Of a stretch of DNA of 64,000 nucleotides, positions 32,983 through 47,405 are shown piece after piece; position 1 is the first letter of the stretch, and each line of letters opens with the position of its first letter. Origin of the DNA: Phallus indusiatus (Eukaryota; Basidiomycota; Agaricomycetes; Phallales; Phallaceae); assembly GCA_027605045.1 (NCBI GenBank), contig JAQFWX010000008.1, forward strand, positions 310,001-374,000, read 5' to 3'. A program made the translations under genes and the position numbers. The notes beneath the pieces are model-generated. The model searched no databases and was not told the origin of the DNA. It saw nothing but the letters and a program-made list of their open reading frames with translations.

Positions 32983-34604
32983 TCATTGAGTGTATGGTGA
33001 TGGATAGTAGGGCGAGTAGGGTGAATAAGGTGTTGTAGGACTTAATAGATCCGCCTCTGTATGTTGCGGTGTAGCATCGTTGCCATCATCATTGTTGCTC
33101 TCCATATAGCTCTTCAAAATAGAAGAGAATGGACGATAAGTTCGGGGTGATGGATGCGATATAGAAATATGATTCTGTGGGATAATGTTCTCGTGCGGGG
33201 AAGTTGGTGTTGGTGTTGTCGACAACGAGGCCCTATCTTGGCTCACCCAAGTCACTGACGGCCCAATCATCTGTATGAGGAAGTCGAGTTAGAACAACAT
33301 TTTGATTCAAGAACCGAAAAAAAAGACCAACAGAAATGAGGAGAAGTGGCTCCCAGTTTGGTGATATAGGTGTTGACAAGTTAATAGGTGATCGAGCGTA
33401 TGGAGAATTCGAAAAAGGACTTGGACTTTCAGGCGGGTATGAGTTAAGATAAGGAATTTGGGTATATATTCGTGGAAGGTGGACGGTTGGAGGAAAGGTC
33501 GGATGCATTGGCATTGACTCAATTTCGGTATCATTATTGCTTATGTCAATGGGAGATGATGGATCCCACGTTGCCGATGAGAAAGGAGACATCGGCGACA
33601 AGGATGAGGAAGATGTCAGTGAGGATGAGAATGAGTAAGCTGAAACGGTTGTCGCCGGTGAGATAAACGGAGAATGGAGAGCGGTGATTTGGCCAACATC
33701 GGACATCGGCGCTTGCGATACTCCTTCGTCTAGTATTAGCTTCGGGAGGTCATATACGGACTTCGGTGTGGGTTGCCCGGGTGCTGCGTCAATAGAAGGG
33801 GGAGACGGGCTTCTGACCTCAACGGAGATAACGGTGCTTTGATCGTCGGTTTCGGCTTCGGGACCGTTTGCGTATCGACACGGACAAGTGGGCGAGTAAC
33901 AACCGTATCCGCTGCTGCAGCTGTTCGAGTAACATCGCACAGTAAACTTCTTCCTGTTCCGCTATATACCATGAATTTCATGTGAGATGATCAATGGCAA
34001 ACCAAAGGGGATCTTACGTTAGGGCAAGAGAAAGAATAACAAGGATCCGATTCATCGCATGTTGAGGAATAGCATTTCGAGAGGGATGGGATAACCCCGG
34101 TTGGAAGGCATGTTGAATCCGTATCGTCCTGCCTCCGCGCAGCTGGGTAACTGGTTATCAAACTAACGCCGGCACCGGAATTTTCGGGAAAAGACGTGGC
34201 TGCCCCAGAGATGGACGCGCTTGGAGAACTGAGCTTGCGCCTGGGCGACTCTGGCTGATCTTCGTACACATCGCACCGCAGCAAAATGCAGATATCATCG
34301 TCTGTCGCTCGTTCGACCGACTTCCAAGTTGTGATATAGAAAAAGAGTTGCGCCTCTAGACTTGCTATGAGTGCTTCAATTAGCGAATTGGTGGTGGTGG
34401 AAGTGCGTCTTGAAACGTAAGTACGAAGGACAGCCTATGGTCAATGAGAAATCACTTGATGGCGTGATGTGTAGCTAGTCATACCTTTAGCTCGCCGATC
34501 GTGAATGACTGGGGGTATAATTTGTTGCCAGTGGCATCGACGTGGTCGGATAGAACGAGGTTATCCCGAAGGAAGAAGGCACAATGGCTCAAGAGGGAGG
34601 ACAT
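32983..34604 (-). CDS. Ser/Pro-rich protein with CYSxxC motifs, function unknown
   Basis: Four exons (34485-34604, 34018-34434, 33332-33961, 32983-33270) give 484 aa. The N-terminal ~110 aa are ordered and leucine-rich (LRDNLVLSDHVDATGNKLYP; SLIEALIASLEAQLFFYITT; DDDICILLRCDVYEDQPESP). A cysteine-rich centre has three related motifs, CYSSTCDESDPCYSFSCP, then VRCYSNSCSSGYGCYSPTCP, with C-Y-S-x-x-C spacing. The remainder is Ser/Pro-rich and presumably disordered, ending in Tyr-Ser-Pro repeats (SPYSPYYPSPYTQ). I do not recognise the family, though the layout looks like the N-terminal regulatory part of a fungal signalling protein. The gene is divergent from the anoctamin gene, with 292 bp between the starts. 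Confidence 0.7.
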
Positions 34605-34896
34605 AAGAAGACAAGGCAAAAGGAAATTGAGATGAGAAAAGAGGTTCGAAGGATGGTTATACTTATACTTAAATCATAAAAATATGAATCAGATACTGAT
34701 GCAGAAGACAAGAAAATAAACGTGTGAATGTAAGGTACAGATGATAAACTGGTACGACGCTATGGCTGTGGATGTGACTCGTCTCAGCCAGAAGTGTGAC
34801 ATGTCTGACATCATCATTGTTTTGCTGGACACGACCAACTACGGTGGCGCCTCGACCTTGAGGCACTAAACGCTTGCTTGCTTGCTATTGTCCTCA

Positions 34897-37800
34897 ATGG
34901 CACTTGCGCCCGAAATAGACCTCGTCTTACTTTTTGTCCCATCTCGTCTCAAAAATGATTCCAAGCTCGGATACAATACAAACCCTCGAGAAGAATTATC
35001 TAATCTCATCGCAACCTTGACATCGGGCGGTCTCAATGTCACTGCTCGACCTGCTGCGAACGGCTCAGTTCCGGAATCGAACGGTCGTTCAACCCCAACT
35101 TCTACTCATATTCCAGAAATATATGTATTTGTCTCGGCACCACCGTCAAAACTAGCGGAATTATTCAATGCACAGGCTCACGCAGACTTTCTCCTTGGCG
35201 TTCCAGCGCCATCCTGGAAGATTTGCGAAGGCGGCACTGCCTCTCAAGATTCAGACCCAAGTGGATTTCATCTAAACAAGATATCCCCAGCGGACAGAAT
35301 ACGTCTAGTGTACGAATACATCACCTCCCTCAGGGTGGAAGGCGGTCTAGGTATAGTCGTCGTTGATCCATCACAATCACTATCAGGTCAGGATCCGATC
35401 GCGCTCTCTTCTGCCTCAGTTTGGCTCACCTTGACGCATTCTGTCTACACGTTTAGACTCTGGCTCGGCTTCCAGTTTTGACACTCGCCAGTTTCCGAGT
35501 ATCAAATCCATCTTTGCACTTCATGATCAAAAGTTCAACCGTCGTTGGTTCGAGTCATGGACGCGCCAGCGGCGTGGTTTCCGTATCTCATTCTCGGAAT
35601 TGTGCAAAATCAGAAACGAGGTAAGCAGACGCTTGATTCCCACTGGTTTCCCATTGGTTGAACAAATTGAATTTTCTCATATCATGCGCTCATATCACAT
35701 CACTCATCAATGCTTCTTGGGCATTCTATTGCTGATCTTGGCTCTTATTTTTTTGATTTTCCAACTACTCCCTGAGCCAGTTCGGTGAAGCTATGGTATG
35801 CCTATATTCCGCCTCACTTCCACTTGAATGATATTCTTAGTACACTTTCTCAGGGCTTTTACTTCGCATTTTTGTCCTCCTATACGATTTCTCTTTTCGT
35901 TCCCGCTTCGTTGGGTTTTCTTTTTTGGGTTACGACAAACCCGTACTCTCTCTTATTTTCGTCATTGCTCACCATCTGGTCCGTATTTTGGGTCGAGTGG
36001 TGGCGCGTTCGTGAAAAAATCTTAGCAGTCCGATGGGGCACTCTTGGTTCTTTTAAAGCTGAGAAACGACGAGTTGGGTTCATACCTGAGAACAAAAACT
36101 TGAATGTCAAAAATGACATAACAAGTGAATTTGATGACCTTGACGCTGCGTTTCCCTGGTATAAGCGTGAATTGCGGATACTAGCATCTGTACCACTTAT
36201 AGTGCTCTTTGGTGCACTTTTAGCTGCTGTTCTGACTGGCATATTTGTTCTCGAAGCGTTCGTCACACGACTTTATCATGGCCCTGGCTCTCAATATGTC
36301 GTACGTATAATGTGGTCTATCGCCGACTACCTATTTTGATATGTCCGAGCTTAGTCTCTTTTTCCAACGGTCCTTTTCACTCTGTTCATTCCCATTTTCC
36401 TCACCTTTTACAATAATCTCGCAACGCGTCTTACCAATTGGGAAAATCATGCCCACGATTCAGGATTTGATAACAGCCTTACGCTTAAGTCGTTCGCATT
36501 GTCTTCCATTGTAGCCTATTTAGGATTGGCCCTTTCGGCTTTCTTATATGTTCCATTTGGAGGAATGGTAATGGGCTTGTTAGAAAGTGTATTCATTGCC
36601 GAGACCCAAAGCAGCGGGGATGCAAAAGGTTTGGGACTGGAACGCTGGGGATTCAAAGCAAGGCAAGGCGGGGAGTTGGACACTGATCGTGAGTCATGTG
36701 ATTTGTGGAGTGAAATCTCGATTTGATTAATCCACATTCAACCAGGCCTTCAAAAGCAGATGTTCGCTTTTACAGTCACGAATCAAGTAGTGAACACGGC
36801 ACAAGAGATTGTTCTTCCATACATCTTGAGGGCTATCGCACGTTATCGAAATGAAGTAGAGTGGAATCCATTTGGACCCAAAACGCCTACCGAGAGCGAA
36901 AGTGAACCTGAACCCAAAAAGAAGGCACCCGAGCGAAAGATGACGGAAAGTGAAAAGGTCGAGCTAAACCTGGAAAGAGAATGGGAAACCAAATTGTTAC
37001 AAGAGGTCAAGAAAAACGCTTTACTCCCTGACTATACTCTTTTTGGTAAGTCTACAAAAGAAAATAATAAGCCCTATACCCTTAACTCCTTTTTTCCTTT
37101 CAGGTGACTATGCCGAAATGGTCACCCAATTCGGATATGTTGCACTTTGGTCAACTATTTGGCCGCTTGCTCCAGGTAGTTATTTTCGAAACATGTATTT
37201 TGATGAATGTTCCAACAACCGTCCAATAGTGATGGCGTTCTTAAACAATTGGTTGGAAATGCGTTCCGACGCTTTCAAAATAATGACCCATAGCAGAAGA
37301 CCGCTTCCCAAGCGTGTAGAGTCAATTGGAGCCTGGTTAGATTGTATGGTGAGTTTTTCAAAGTTTGCATTCGCATCATCTTTGATGCATTTTCGGAATT
37401 AAATTGGGGAACTGAGGTAATTTGACCTTGGAATATTTGAATTAGTTTGTTTTTTACTTCAACTCTTTTTTCTTCGTTTCTTTTCTTTTAATTTCTTTCT
37501 TTCTTCTTGCCCATTTTCATTTCTTGTTTGACATTCTGATACGCGGTCTCCTTGGATATCTCGGTGTTATACTGTCTGAGATCCTGCCTTTATCCACTCC
37601 ATCAGTTGAGTGAGTAGAGATTTGATTTAAGATTTCGAACTCTGATCCGATTGATCGAACCACTCGAGCTCAATTCTGATGGAGGCAGGTGTACTCTCGC
37701 CTTGATCATTTTCCCACTGTCGGATTACACTGACGCCGAGCCGTCAGCTCAGGCTGCCTGACTACATAGGAAACCGTTGGATGCTTTCATTCTCAGGTTA

Positions 37801-38851
37801 ATATCTGGCGAAATGCTTGCTTCCAATTGATCCACACGCATCATGGTCCTAACGATGCAAACCCATCTACACAATAAGATTATGATCACTCCTGGTTCTT
37901 TGGCGACTTCTCGAAGTCTTCATAATCACTTTTTTCCTAATCCGTGATCATATTTTTGCTTTTCTGTTGATGCTTTCTTTGTCGTCAAGTTCTTACAATG
38001 GACCACTGCGGACACGTTATGATGCGTTCCCATTGCCTTATAGTGCCTGCGTTTTTATCACGCACTTCATTTTGGCACTGTCTTTTCATTAATAATTTTC
38101 ATGTTTTACCTCAGTTCCCCGATTTCCATCATCATCGCTATCTCATAGATGATGAGAATACTTTCCACGATGTTAAATTTCTCTTTCTAATTTCTTTTAA
38201 CAGGCTTTCATATCTTGGCTGGGAACACTAACAAATGCGGCACTGGTGTATCTTTTCCACCCAGAAAAACACGCAGTTCTCTCGTCCCGATTTGGCACTT
38301 CCCTGAGAGCGACAGTGCCGGGTTCGATAGGAGGATCTGACCACTTATTTGGTAGTGACGGCACCATGGCTGCCCCTTCAGCGACTCATACCCCTTCACA
38401 TCTTGAGATGCACGCTCCGGCAAGTTACGGCGATCCCTCATCTACCATCACTTCGACATGGCACGTATTGCTCATGCCGGCACTTTTGGTGACGTTGGCT
38501 AGTTCACACGGATACATTTTATTGCGAGCCGCTGTTCGCCATATTGTTTGGCGAGCTGTCTGGAGAGGTTCGAAAGAAGAAAGAGAAATCAAAAGGATGG
38601 GGGAGACGATCAAAGAAGCTTATCTAGGTCAGGTGAGACGTAATGAGCGGAAGGGCAAAGATGGCAAAGATGGCAAAGGTGGCACTGCTGGCAGCGGTTT
38701 CGCATTTCCTACCAGTGCTACCAGTGTTAGCATTGGCGTTGATGAGGGTGAGGTGGCTTCTAATCAGATGAGCGACAGTGAACGACTATTTTGGAAACGC
38801 GATTTGGATGAAGCGGGTGTTTGGAGTGCTATTAGCGGTAAAGAAGATTAG
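34897..38851 (+). CDS. IST2: Anoctamin/TMEM16-family membrane protein (Ist2-like)
   Basis: Eight exons (34897-35386, 35457-35620, 35781-35795, 35854-36300, 36355-36688, 36746-37045, 37104-37348, 38204-38851) encode 880 aa. A ~240-aa cytosolic N-terminus precedes the anoctamin membrane domain: EFGEAMGFYFAFLSSYTISL; FWVEWWRVREKILAVRWGT; HDSGFDNSLTLKSF; MFAFTVTNQVVNTAQEI; and the hallmark LPDYTLFGDYAEMVTQFGYV, FFxNxxEMRSDAFK-like NNWLEMRSDAFKIMTHSRRP. Family members are Ca2+-gated scramblases/channels; the fungal Ist2 branch tethers cortical ER to the plasma membrane. The 15-bp exon 3 encodes FGEAM. Intron 7 is 855 bp, more than ten times the local norm, and holds predicted hairpins. The C-terminal tail is Lys/Gly rich. 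Confidence 0.93.
37871..37955. other. Hairpin-rich element inside the long intron of the anoctamin gene
   Basis: Within intron 7 (37349-38203): GATTATGA and TCATAATC form an 8-bp inverted repeat enclosing a perfect GACTTC-TC-GAAGTC hairpin; ATGATCAC and GTGATCAT form another overlapping pair. An intronic structured RNA (for example a snoRNA) is conceivable, but no clear C/D or H/ACA box set was found. Confidence 0.35.
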
Positions 38852-39132
38852 CTCTATTGAGCAATCTCTTAGAACATCAACCTATTTCTTGGAAAGATAC
38901 CATCAAGGTGCTACGAATTTACATGCTGTACATATTACATACATAGTGCATCTTATACACGAGGACAGTACGATCAATATCTTCAAATCGGTTTATGATT
39001 GCTTCTATTAACACGACAGAAACCAAAACCAAATGTCATTTTCGCGCAGACTGAGCAATTTCCGAAACAGGCCACGACCAGTGAAGCTAGTGAAGTACCA
39101 GCGCCTATTTTCACCCATATAATGGTAAAAAG

Positions 39133-39224
39133 CGACAACAGCAGGATTTGAACCTGCGCCCTCATAGAGGATCAGATGCATTGGTGATTCAAGTCTGACA
39201 CCTTAACCACTCGGTCATGTTGCC
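39133..39224 (-). tRNA. tRNA-Ser(UGA) with a 10-nt intron
   Basis: Read on the minus strand: acceptor GGCAACA pairs with TGTTGTC (one G-U), discriminator G. The D-arm contains GAGTGGTTAAG. The anticodon stem TCAGA/TCTGA encloses loop CTTGAA..A with anticodon TGA. A 10-nt intron (TCACCAATGC) interrupts the loop after position 37, the canonical eukaryotic position. The long variable arm (CCTC-TAT-GAGG) is diagnostic of class II tRNA-Ser, and the T-arm is GCAGG-TTCAAAT-CCTGC. It decodes UCA and, by wobble, other UCN codons. Confidence 0.95.
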
Positions 39225-39418
39225 TCCTCAGAGGTCGGATATCCTTGCTCTCTCGATCGATTGTCTCAATTCCAGCGAAATTATCAGGCTCGCGCCAACG
39301 TTCAATACACATAAAGGAAGTAAAATAAAAATATAATTTGTCCATTTCATATAATTCCCTTGATAATTGGAAAACAGTCCTTAGGTATCCGACAAATTTG
39401 AACTCGCTTAATACTTTA

Positions 39419-40035
39419 TTATAGTCGAGTTACGGCTTTAGAGTCAAGTGGCATGCCTAATTTTGGAGGAGCGATAGAATATTGAATGGTTTAAATGACA
39501 ATCCAGGCACAAGATATATAAAAGAAACACCCACCGCTTGGGTCAATGCCATGACGGGCAAGTATTCGGTGGTGTCTTCTCAACCTTGCTTCGTCAAAGC
39601 TATTGAAAAGATACCGTCATCAGAAGACAGAGAATTACATTCAACTCTCATATGAGAAGCACTTACTCTACGCCTTCATTTCGCATGATATCAAGTACTT
39701 CTTGTGTTGCTGCTTCGTCCAATCCTTCTCGAGAGTCGCCGCCAAGAATATTCTGCTCCAGATCGAAATTTGCGCTGGACAGACCCGCGGATGCTTGGGC
39801 GGAGAACGATGTAGGTACACGAGTGTATCCTACTCTGTTATTGGTTATGGGTAGATTCGGAAGGAGTGTTTGGAGTTTGTTGGGAAGGAGCGGTATGAGT
39901 TTGGAGCGATAGTGCACGCTTCCTGTTGGAAGAATTTGGATGAGCACGATGCAAAGCTTGTATTATATTTGATATATCATATTTACCCATGCAAAACAGA
40001 AGAAAGCAGCTTAGAATAGATAAGTAAAAGAACAT
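39419..40035 (-). CDS. DUF2015-like small membrane-anchored fungal protein
   Basis: Four exons (39987-40035, 39667-39922, 39535-39599, 39419-39456) encode 135 aa. The first exon is a hydrophobic anchor (MFFYLSILSCFLLFCM). The conserved part reads NLPITNNRVGYTRVPTSFSA, then GLSSANFDLEQNILGGDSRE, GLDEAATQEVLDIMRNEGVD, FDEARLRRHHRILARHGIDP and SGMPLDSKAVTRL. The 'NI..GDSR.GLD......V..IM....V.FDEAR......F..GI.P.GMP.D.KAV' pattern matches my memory of the fungal DUF2015 family, which has no assigned role. Length and N-terminal anchor fit that family. Confidence 0.8.
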
Positions 40036-40542
40036 TATTGGTATGAGGCAGAGGTTGAAGTGAGGCGTGTACGTGTGGTTTGAACTTTTGATTCCGTTAT
40101 TGCTAAATATATAACCAGTGCTCAGATTTTAAATATTGCACTAGCCTAAGTTTTAGTTTACCTGCTTTGCATTCGGCTCCATATCCCATTCGTACTTAGT
40201 TTAAAGCGCTTTGCTTGTGCCTAGTATTCAAATGTATTAATAGCCTTTCAGTCATGCTGACCGCGCTGAAAGGAACGCGTACAACTCGAGATTATTCAGA
40301 CAATATTTAGCACATCAAAACAAGAAAATGATTTTCTTGGTAAGAAAGGTAAGTTAGATTGAGTCTGTTATCAGATTCAGGCCAACGTCTGCCAAAACAT
40401 CATGTTCATATGAGCGCTGATATGCAAACAAATATAATAACGGGACACATTGCAGTGTTCAGATAACGAATGATATCTAATTTTTCCATCTACAGACAAA
40501 CATGTATCAGAAAACCATGATCCCGATAATGATTTGAAAATC
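40036..40542. other. Intergenic region
   Basis: Promoter side of the DUF2015-like gene and 3' side of NLE1. Nothing else recognisable. Confidence 0.5.
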
Positions 40543-42529
40543 TTACATTTTGACCGTGCGGTCTTTTCCACCACTAACCACTTTATCCGCCACAAAATCC
40601 ACGCAATAAACTTCATCAGTGTGCCCAGGAAGATCCGTGTGGATCTTATAAGTTTTCAGATTCCAAAGCTAGTTGAGCGTTATGCTCAGCGTGAATAATA
40701 AATATTATTTATTTTATAAGATACCTTGAGTGTACTATCTTTGCTCGCGCTAATGAGTTGCCGCGAGTCAGCCGACCACGCCAAACGGTACACAGGACCA
40801 ACATGACCTCTCAAGGTCGCGATAAACCTTGAAAGCAAATCAACAACATTTCCAGAAGAAGAAAAAGGAAAGGCTTACTTTCCAGTTTTACCATCCCAAA
40901 TTCTCACGGCGGAATCCCAACCCGCACTGGCTGCCCATCTTCCGTCCGGACTGAATGCCACATGCGAAATCTGCCGTTGATGACCCGTCAATCTCGAGAT
41001 CGGTTTTGTTTTCTTGTCTCCGTCTGAACTTGAGAAAAGCGACCACAAGAATAGTGTATGATCGTCCGATCCGCTTATGAGTAATTCAGGTGTGTTGGAG
41101 ACGATGTTTTCGTAACGAGAGCGAGCCATTGATTGAGCTAAAGCAAGGTGAGATCAGATGCGAAGCTTGGTCCTTCGTGTTATAGATCGCACCTTCTTCG
41201 TCGGATGATGGTTTTTTAGGTGTATGATCGAAAGGCCCAGTTCGTAAAACAAAATCGGTATTCAAAGTCAATGTTGTTACCCAATGAGCATGATCTTTCA
41301 ACGTATACAACGGTCTACCCTGATAAGAAAAACCGTCAATAATTTTCGACCGGAAGTGCATTCAACCCGACGTACACCATTGGCATCCCATACACGCACA
41401 GAGCGGTCGCTGCTGGCGGTATATAAAACGCCTTTCCCCGTCAAACCTCCTCCACCCCATCTAACCACATTCACGCTCGCCGTATGTCCGCCTAGTGTAT
41501 ACTCGCATGTACGAGTGGCGGTTGACCAAACACGCACAGTACCATCCTTTGAGGACGATGCGAGCCGAGGTGTTTTGGGATTCCTGAAATCCCAAGTCAG
41601 TACAGATATCAAACATAAACAAAAAATACAGCGTACAAATGGATAGGTTCCCAGGATAGAGATGTGACCCACTTTGCATGACCTCTCATAGCATCACCGA
41701 GTGCTTTACCTGTTTTCGGGTCCCAAAGACGAACCTGCACCAGCACCCAGACATCAACCGAAGTGGACTTTCCATATAGTAAAGTGTACATACGTGTCCA
41801 TCGTGACCTCCAGTAGCGAGCTTCCTCTCTCTCGCTTCCCATTCAACGCACAAGACCCACCCTTTATGACCCGAAAGAACATGCGATGGTGTCTCGGTGT
41901 TTATATCCCATAGTCGTGCATTATTATCACCCGAACCGGTAGCCAATAGTCTTCCCGTAGGAGAAAAAGCAGCACACAGAATTGGAGACGAATGACCTAA
42001 GCCAATTGGCATCAAAGCCTCGGAGTAAAACAAATACTATAACGTACCTGTCAATGTCGACGAACATCTTGTAGCTGGTCGTACTTTGAATACAGCTTGT
42101 GGAGAGCAGTAGATAGTAATCACATCTTCTGGTGAAAATAATTTCGAAGGATGTTTCAAAACGTCTTCCTGGATGGAATTTTTGATGACAACTCTAGTTG
42201 GCGTATTGGCATCTTTTTCGGGTAAAGAGACATAAAACGAGAAAGGAACGGGGTCCTCATTCTATAAAATCCCATACTTTAGAAAAATGCGCATTTTTGA
42301 GAAGGAAAACATGAGAACAAACTTCAGGAGTGAGCTTGTTAACCAAAGACTCTAATCCGTCGCGAGCGAAATCAGCTGGGAAAGTGACCGCAGGAGCTAA
42401 AGCTTGACCGGAATCTTCTGACACGAATTGTACGACTACACTGGGCACCGGCGCAACTGGTTCAGGTGCTGGAGGTTCAATTCCATGGTATACTTTTTGT
42501 CGTTTTGGTGGAGGTAAAAGTGTAGCCAT
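40543..42529 (-). CDS. RSA4: Notchless/Rsa4, WD40 ribosome assembly protein
   Basis: Nine exons (42323-42529, 42048-42261, 41794-41996, 41637-41734, 41376-41583, 41193-41319, 40879-41137, 40725-40827, 40543-40668) give 514 aa. An N-terminal NLE (ubiquitin-like) domain (VVVQFVSEDSGQ, VNKLTPENEDPVPFSFYV) binds the Rea1/Midasin MIDAS domain. It is followed by eight WD40 repeats, including SSPILCAAFSPTGRLLATGS, LSGHKGWVLCVEWE, LASSSKDGTVRVWSTATR, LISGSDDHTLFLWSLF, ISHVAFSPDGRWAASAGWDS and the invariant C-terminus VVSGGKDRTVKM. Rsa4 is pulled by Rea1 during removal of assembly factors from pre-60S particles. It shares a 98-bp intergenic promoter with the CCDC137-like gene. Confidence 0.96.
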
Positions 42530-42627
42530 TGGACGATAGGCGCCTGTACGAAAAATAGCTTTCTAAAGCTTTCACTACTGACTTCAATTTCTCTTCGTGA
42601 CAACGACTTGTCTGGGAAAGAAACAAA
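42530..42627. promoter_or_regulatory. Compact bidirectional promoter between RSA4 and the CCDC137-like gene
   Basis: Only 98 bp separate the two start codons, so transcription of the two ribosome-biogenesis genes must start within or overlap this interval. No TATA box is visible. Confidence 0.7.
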
Positions 42628-43498
42628 ATGCCACATAAAAGAGCTAAACTTTCAGTCCGCAAAGAAAACTCGAAAAAGTTTGTATGTCATTTCATAAATT
42701 TATTTTGCGTAATTAACAGAAGACAAGTTCAGATCTTGCTCCAACAGGAAACCTCACTTTGTCTCAAGAAGAGATACCAAAAAGCCTTTCGCGAGTTTTG
42801 CAAGCTGAGCAAATAAGAAAACGTTTTAAAGAAAAGCGAGCAAGAGAAGGAGACGAGGCTACGTCCAACGGGGATAGAAAACGGCAGAAAAAGGACGATG
42901 ATTCAAAACCCTTGGTGATCAAGGTGCGGTATCTCTCAAGATATTGAGAGTCAAGCGCACTCATCTGATAAATCAAAAGCATACTGAGAGTTTGAAAGAA
43001 TTTAGCAGGTCAGCTCTTATTCTTATTTTTGGGGAGTTCTTATTTCACCGCGCTCTTAGACGGGTGGAAGAAGAAATGCGTGAACAGGTTGTTGAAGCCA
43101 TGCACACATCCCGAAGTATCACAAAAAAGGCCAACAAGGAGGCTAAAGAAGCTAAAAAAGCGCGAATGGCTGCTGCTCAAGGCAAAGCCAAACCCAAAGA
43201 AAGCGAGGAAGACCAGCTACCTGATGCTTCAACCGAAATTGCATCAAAGAAGGCGACTCAAACTGATACTGAGATGAACTTTCCGAAAGCCGAGCAGCGC
43301 AGACGGTTGAATGACATTGTTCAAGCACCACCTACGTTTACGAAACTGCCGCGAGGTGTAAAATCAACGACGACAGACACTTTCAAAACGGGTGTGGTAT
43401 CTTTGGCACAAAAACATATGATGGAGATCGAACGAGAGCGAGCAATCCAACGATATCGGGAACTCAAAGGGAACAAATTAGCTGAAAAAGAGACATAA
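42628..43498 (+). CDS. CCDC137-like nucleolar protein
   Basis: Four exons (42628-42681, 42720-42923, 42980-43008, 43060-43498) give 241 aa. The N-terminus MPHKRAKLSVRKENSKKF is basic. The central region is Lys/Glu-rich and helical (HTESLKEFSRRVEEEMREQV). The C-terminal block DIVQAPPTFTKLPRG plus HMMEIERERAIQRYRELKGN parallels human CCDC137 (a chromosome-periphery/nucleolar protein with 'PPELTARP' and 'EEERERAVQAYRALK'). Its head-to-head arrangement with RSA4 supports a role in ribosome biogenesis (inference). Confidence 0.75.
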
Positions 43499-44508
43499 GA
43501 AGTATATCTCCTGGATACTCTGTTGAAATGCTCAACCCGATTACAAGTCTCGAGATCAAGACACTTGGTCGTTTCTATCGTAATGTATAGTATAATCATG
43601 AGGTGTATATGTAGTGGAAATGGAAGCTTCCTTCAAGAAAGAAGCGTACATACGTGTACCGTTTAGACTTTACTAGCTTTACTGCTTACACAGGAGTTCG
43701 AAAGAGACTTGATAGAATGGCCTCAAGCATTGATCCTGCCGTCAAAATAGGTGGTCGCATTCTTCTAAGCAGATATACATTTATTGAATAATTAGAACGC
43801 GTAGCGTCAAATTGTCTCACTATCACAACGTACTAGAACGTACTAGGCGGATCCGACATCCAACGGGATAAACTAGATAAATCACTTCGGACTGTAAGAT
43901 CGTGGTTGAGAAATTGCCAAAGAAAGACTGAGAGTGGAATCTAATCTGAACTTTTAATTTCCCGAATGTATTTGTATTTGAATATCAAAAAATAAATGAA
44001 GACGAAAGATAGTAGTAGTTGGTCGTGTACGTGGCGGCGTATATTACCCGAGCCATTTGGACCACTGCTGGAGTCAACGTTAACTCAACGTTGATGCTGC
44101 TCACTGTGCACTGTCATTCGTTAAGTAATGTTCGTCTATACTTTCGCGGAAAAGAAATCAGGCACAAAGATGAAACGATGCAAATCAATAGATTGAATAG
44201 ACTTATTAATTCGGCTTCGAAATTCGCCTTCTTCGAGATAAATCTCCTTCACGGTCTCGCTGCATACCGCCGGACGTTTGACCGTTTCCTGCCATTTCGT
44301 TCACATGCTCTCCCACGGACGTACACACCTCTTACATGATTACTTTGTACTTTTGAATCAAACGGAAACAGACATCAAATTTAAATTCGGCTTACACGTG
44401 ACTTCTCCCCTGTGGAAATGGCTTATGGCACCGGTGCACCAACCTCGATAAAAGTCCTTGTCAAACCCTTCCATATTCACCATTATTCCACCTCAACTTT
44501 CATCTGCC
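43499..44508. other. Intergenic region, no gene recognised
   Basis: A direct repeat CGTACTAGAACGTACTAG lies near 43829-43846, and GTTAACTCAACGTTGA near 44080. No coding sequence recognised. The final ~100 bp form the promoter of the monooxygenase gene. Confidence 0.5.
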
Positions 44509-47220
<2,712 letters not shown>

Positions 47221-47405
47221 ACTCAGATGTTTTGGGATGAAAATTTGATATTGTAATTCTTTGAATGCTACGAGTTGTGCTGGTAATATATGTATGATGA
47301 CTGATACAAACTGCATTGTAATTATTCGGTATAAATGGATTATTCATGACAGAAAATAGAACTACGAGAATGCTGTCGTCGGTTCTGTTTGATGAATCTA
47401 AAAAA

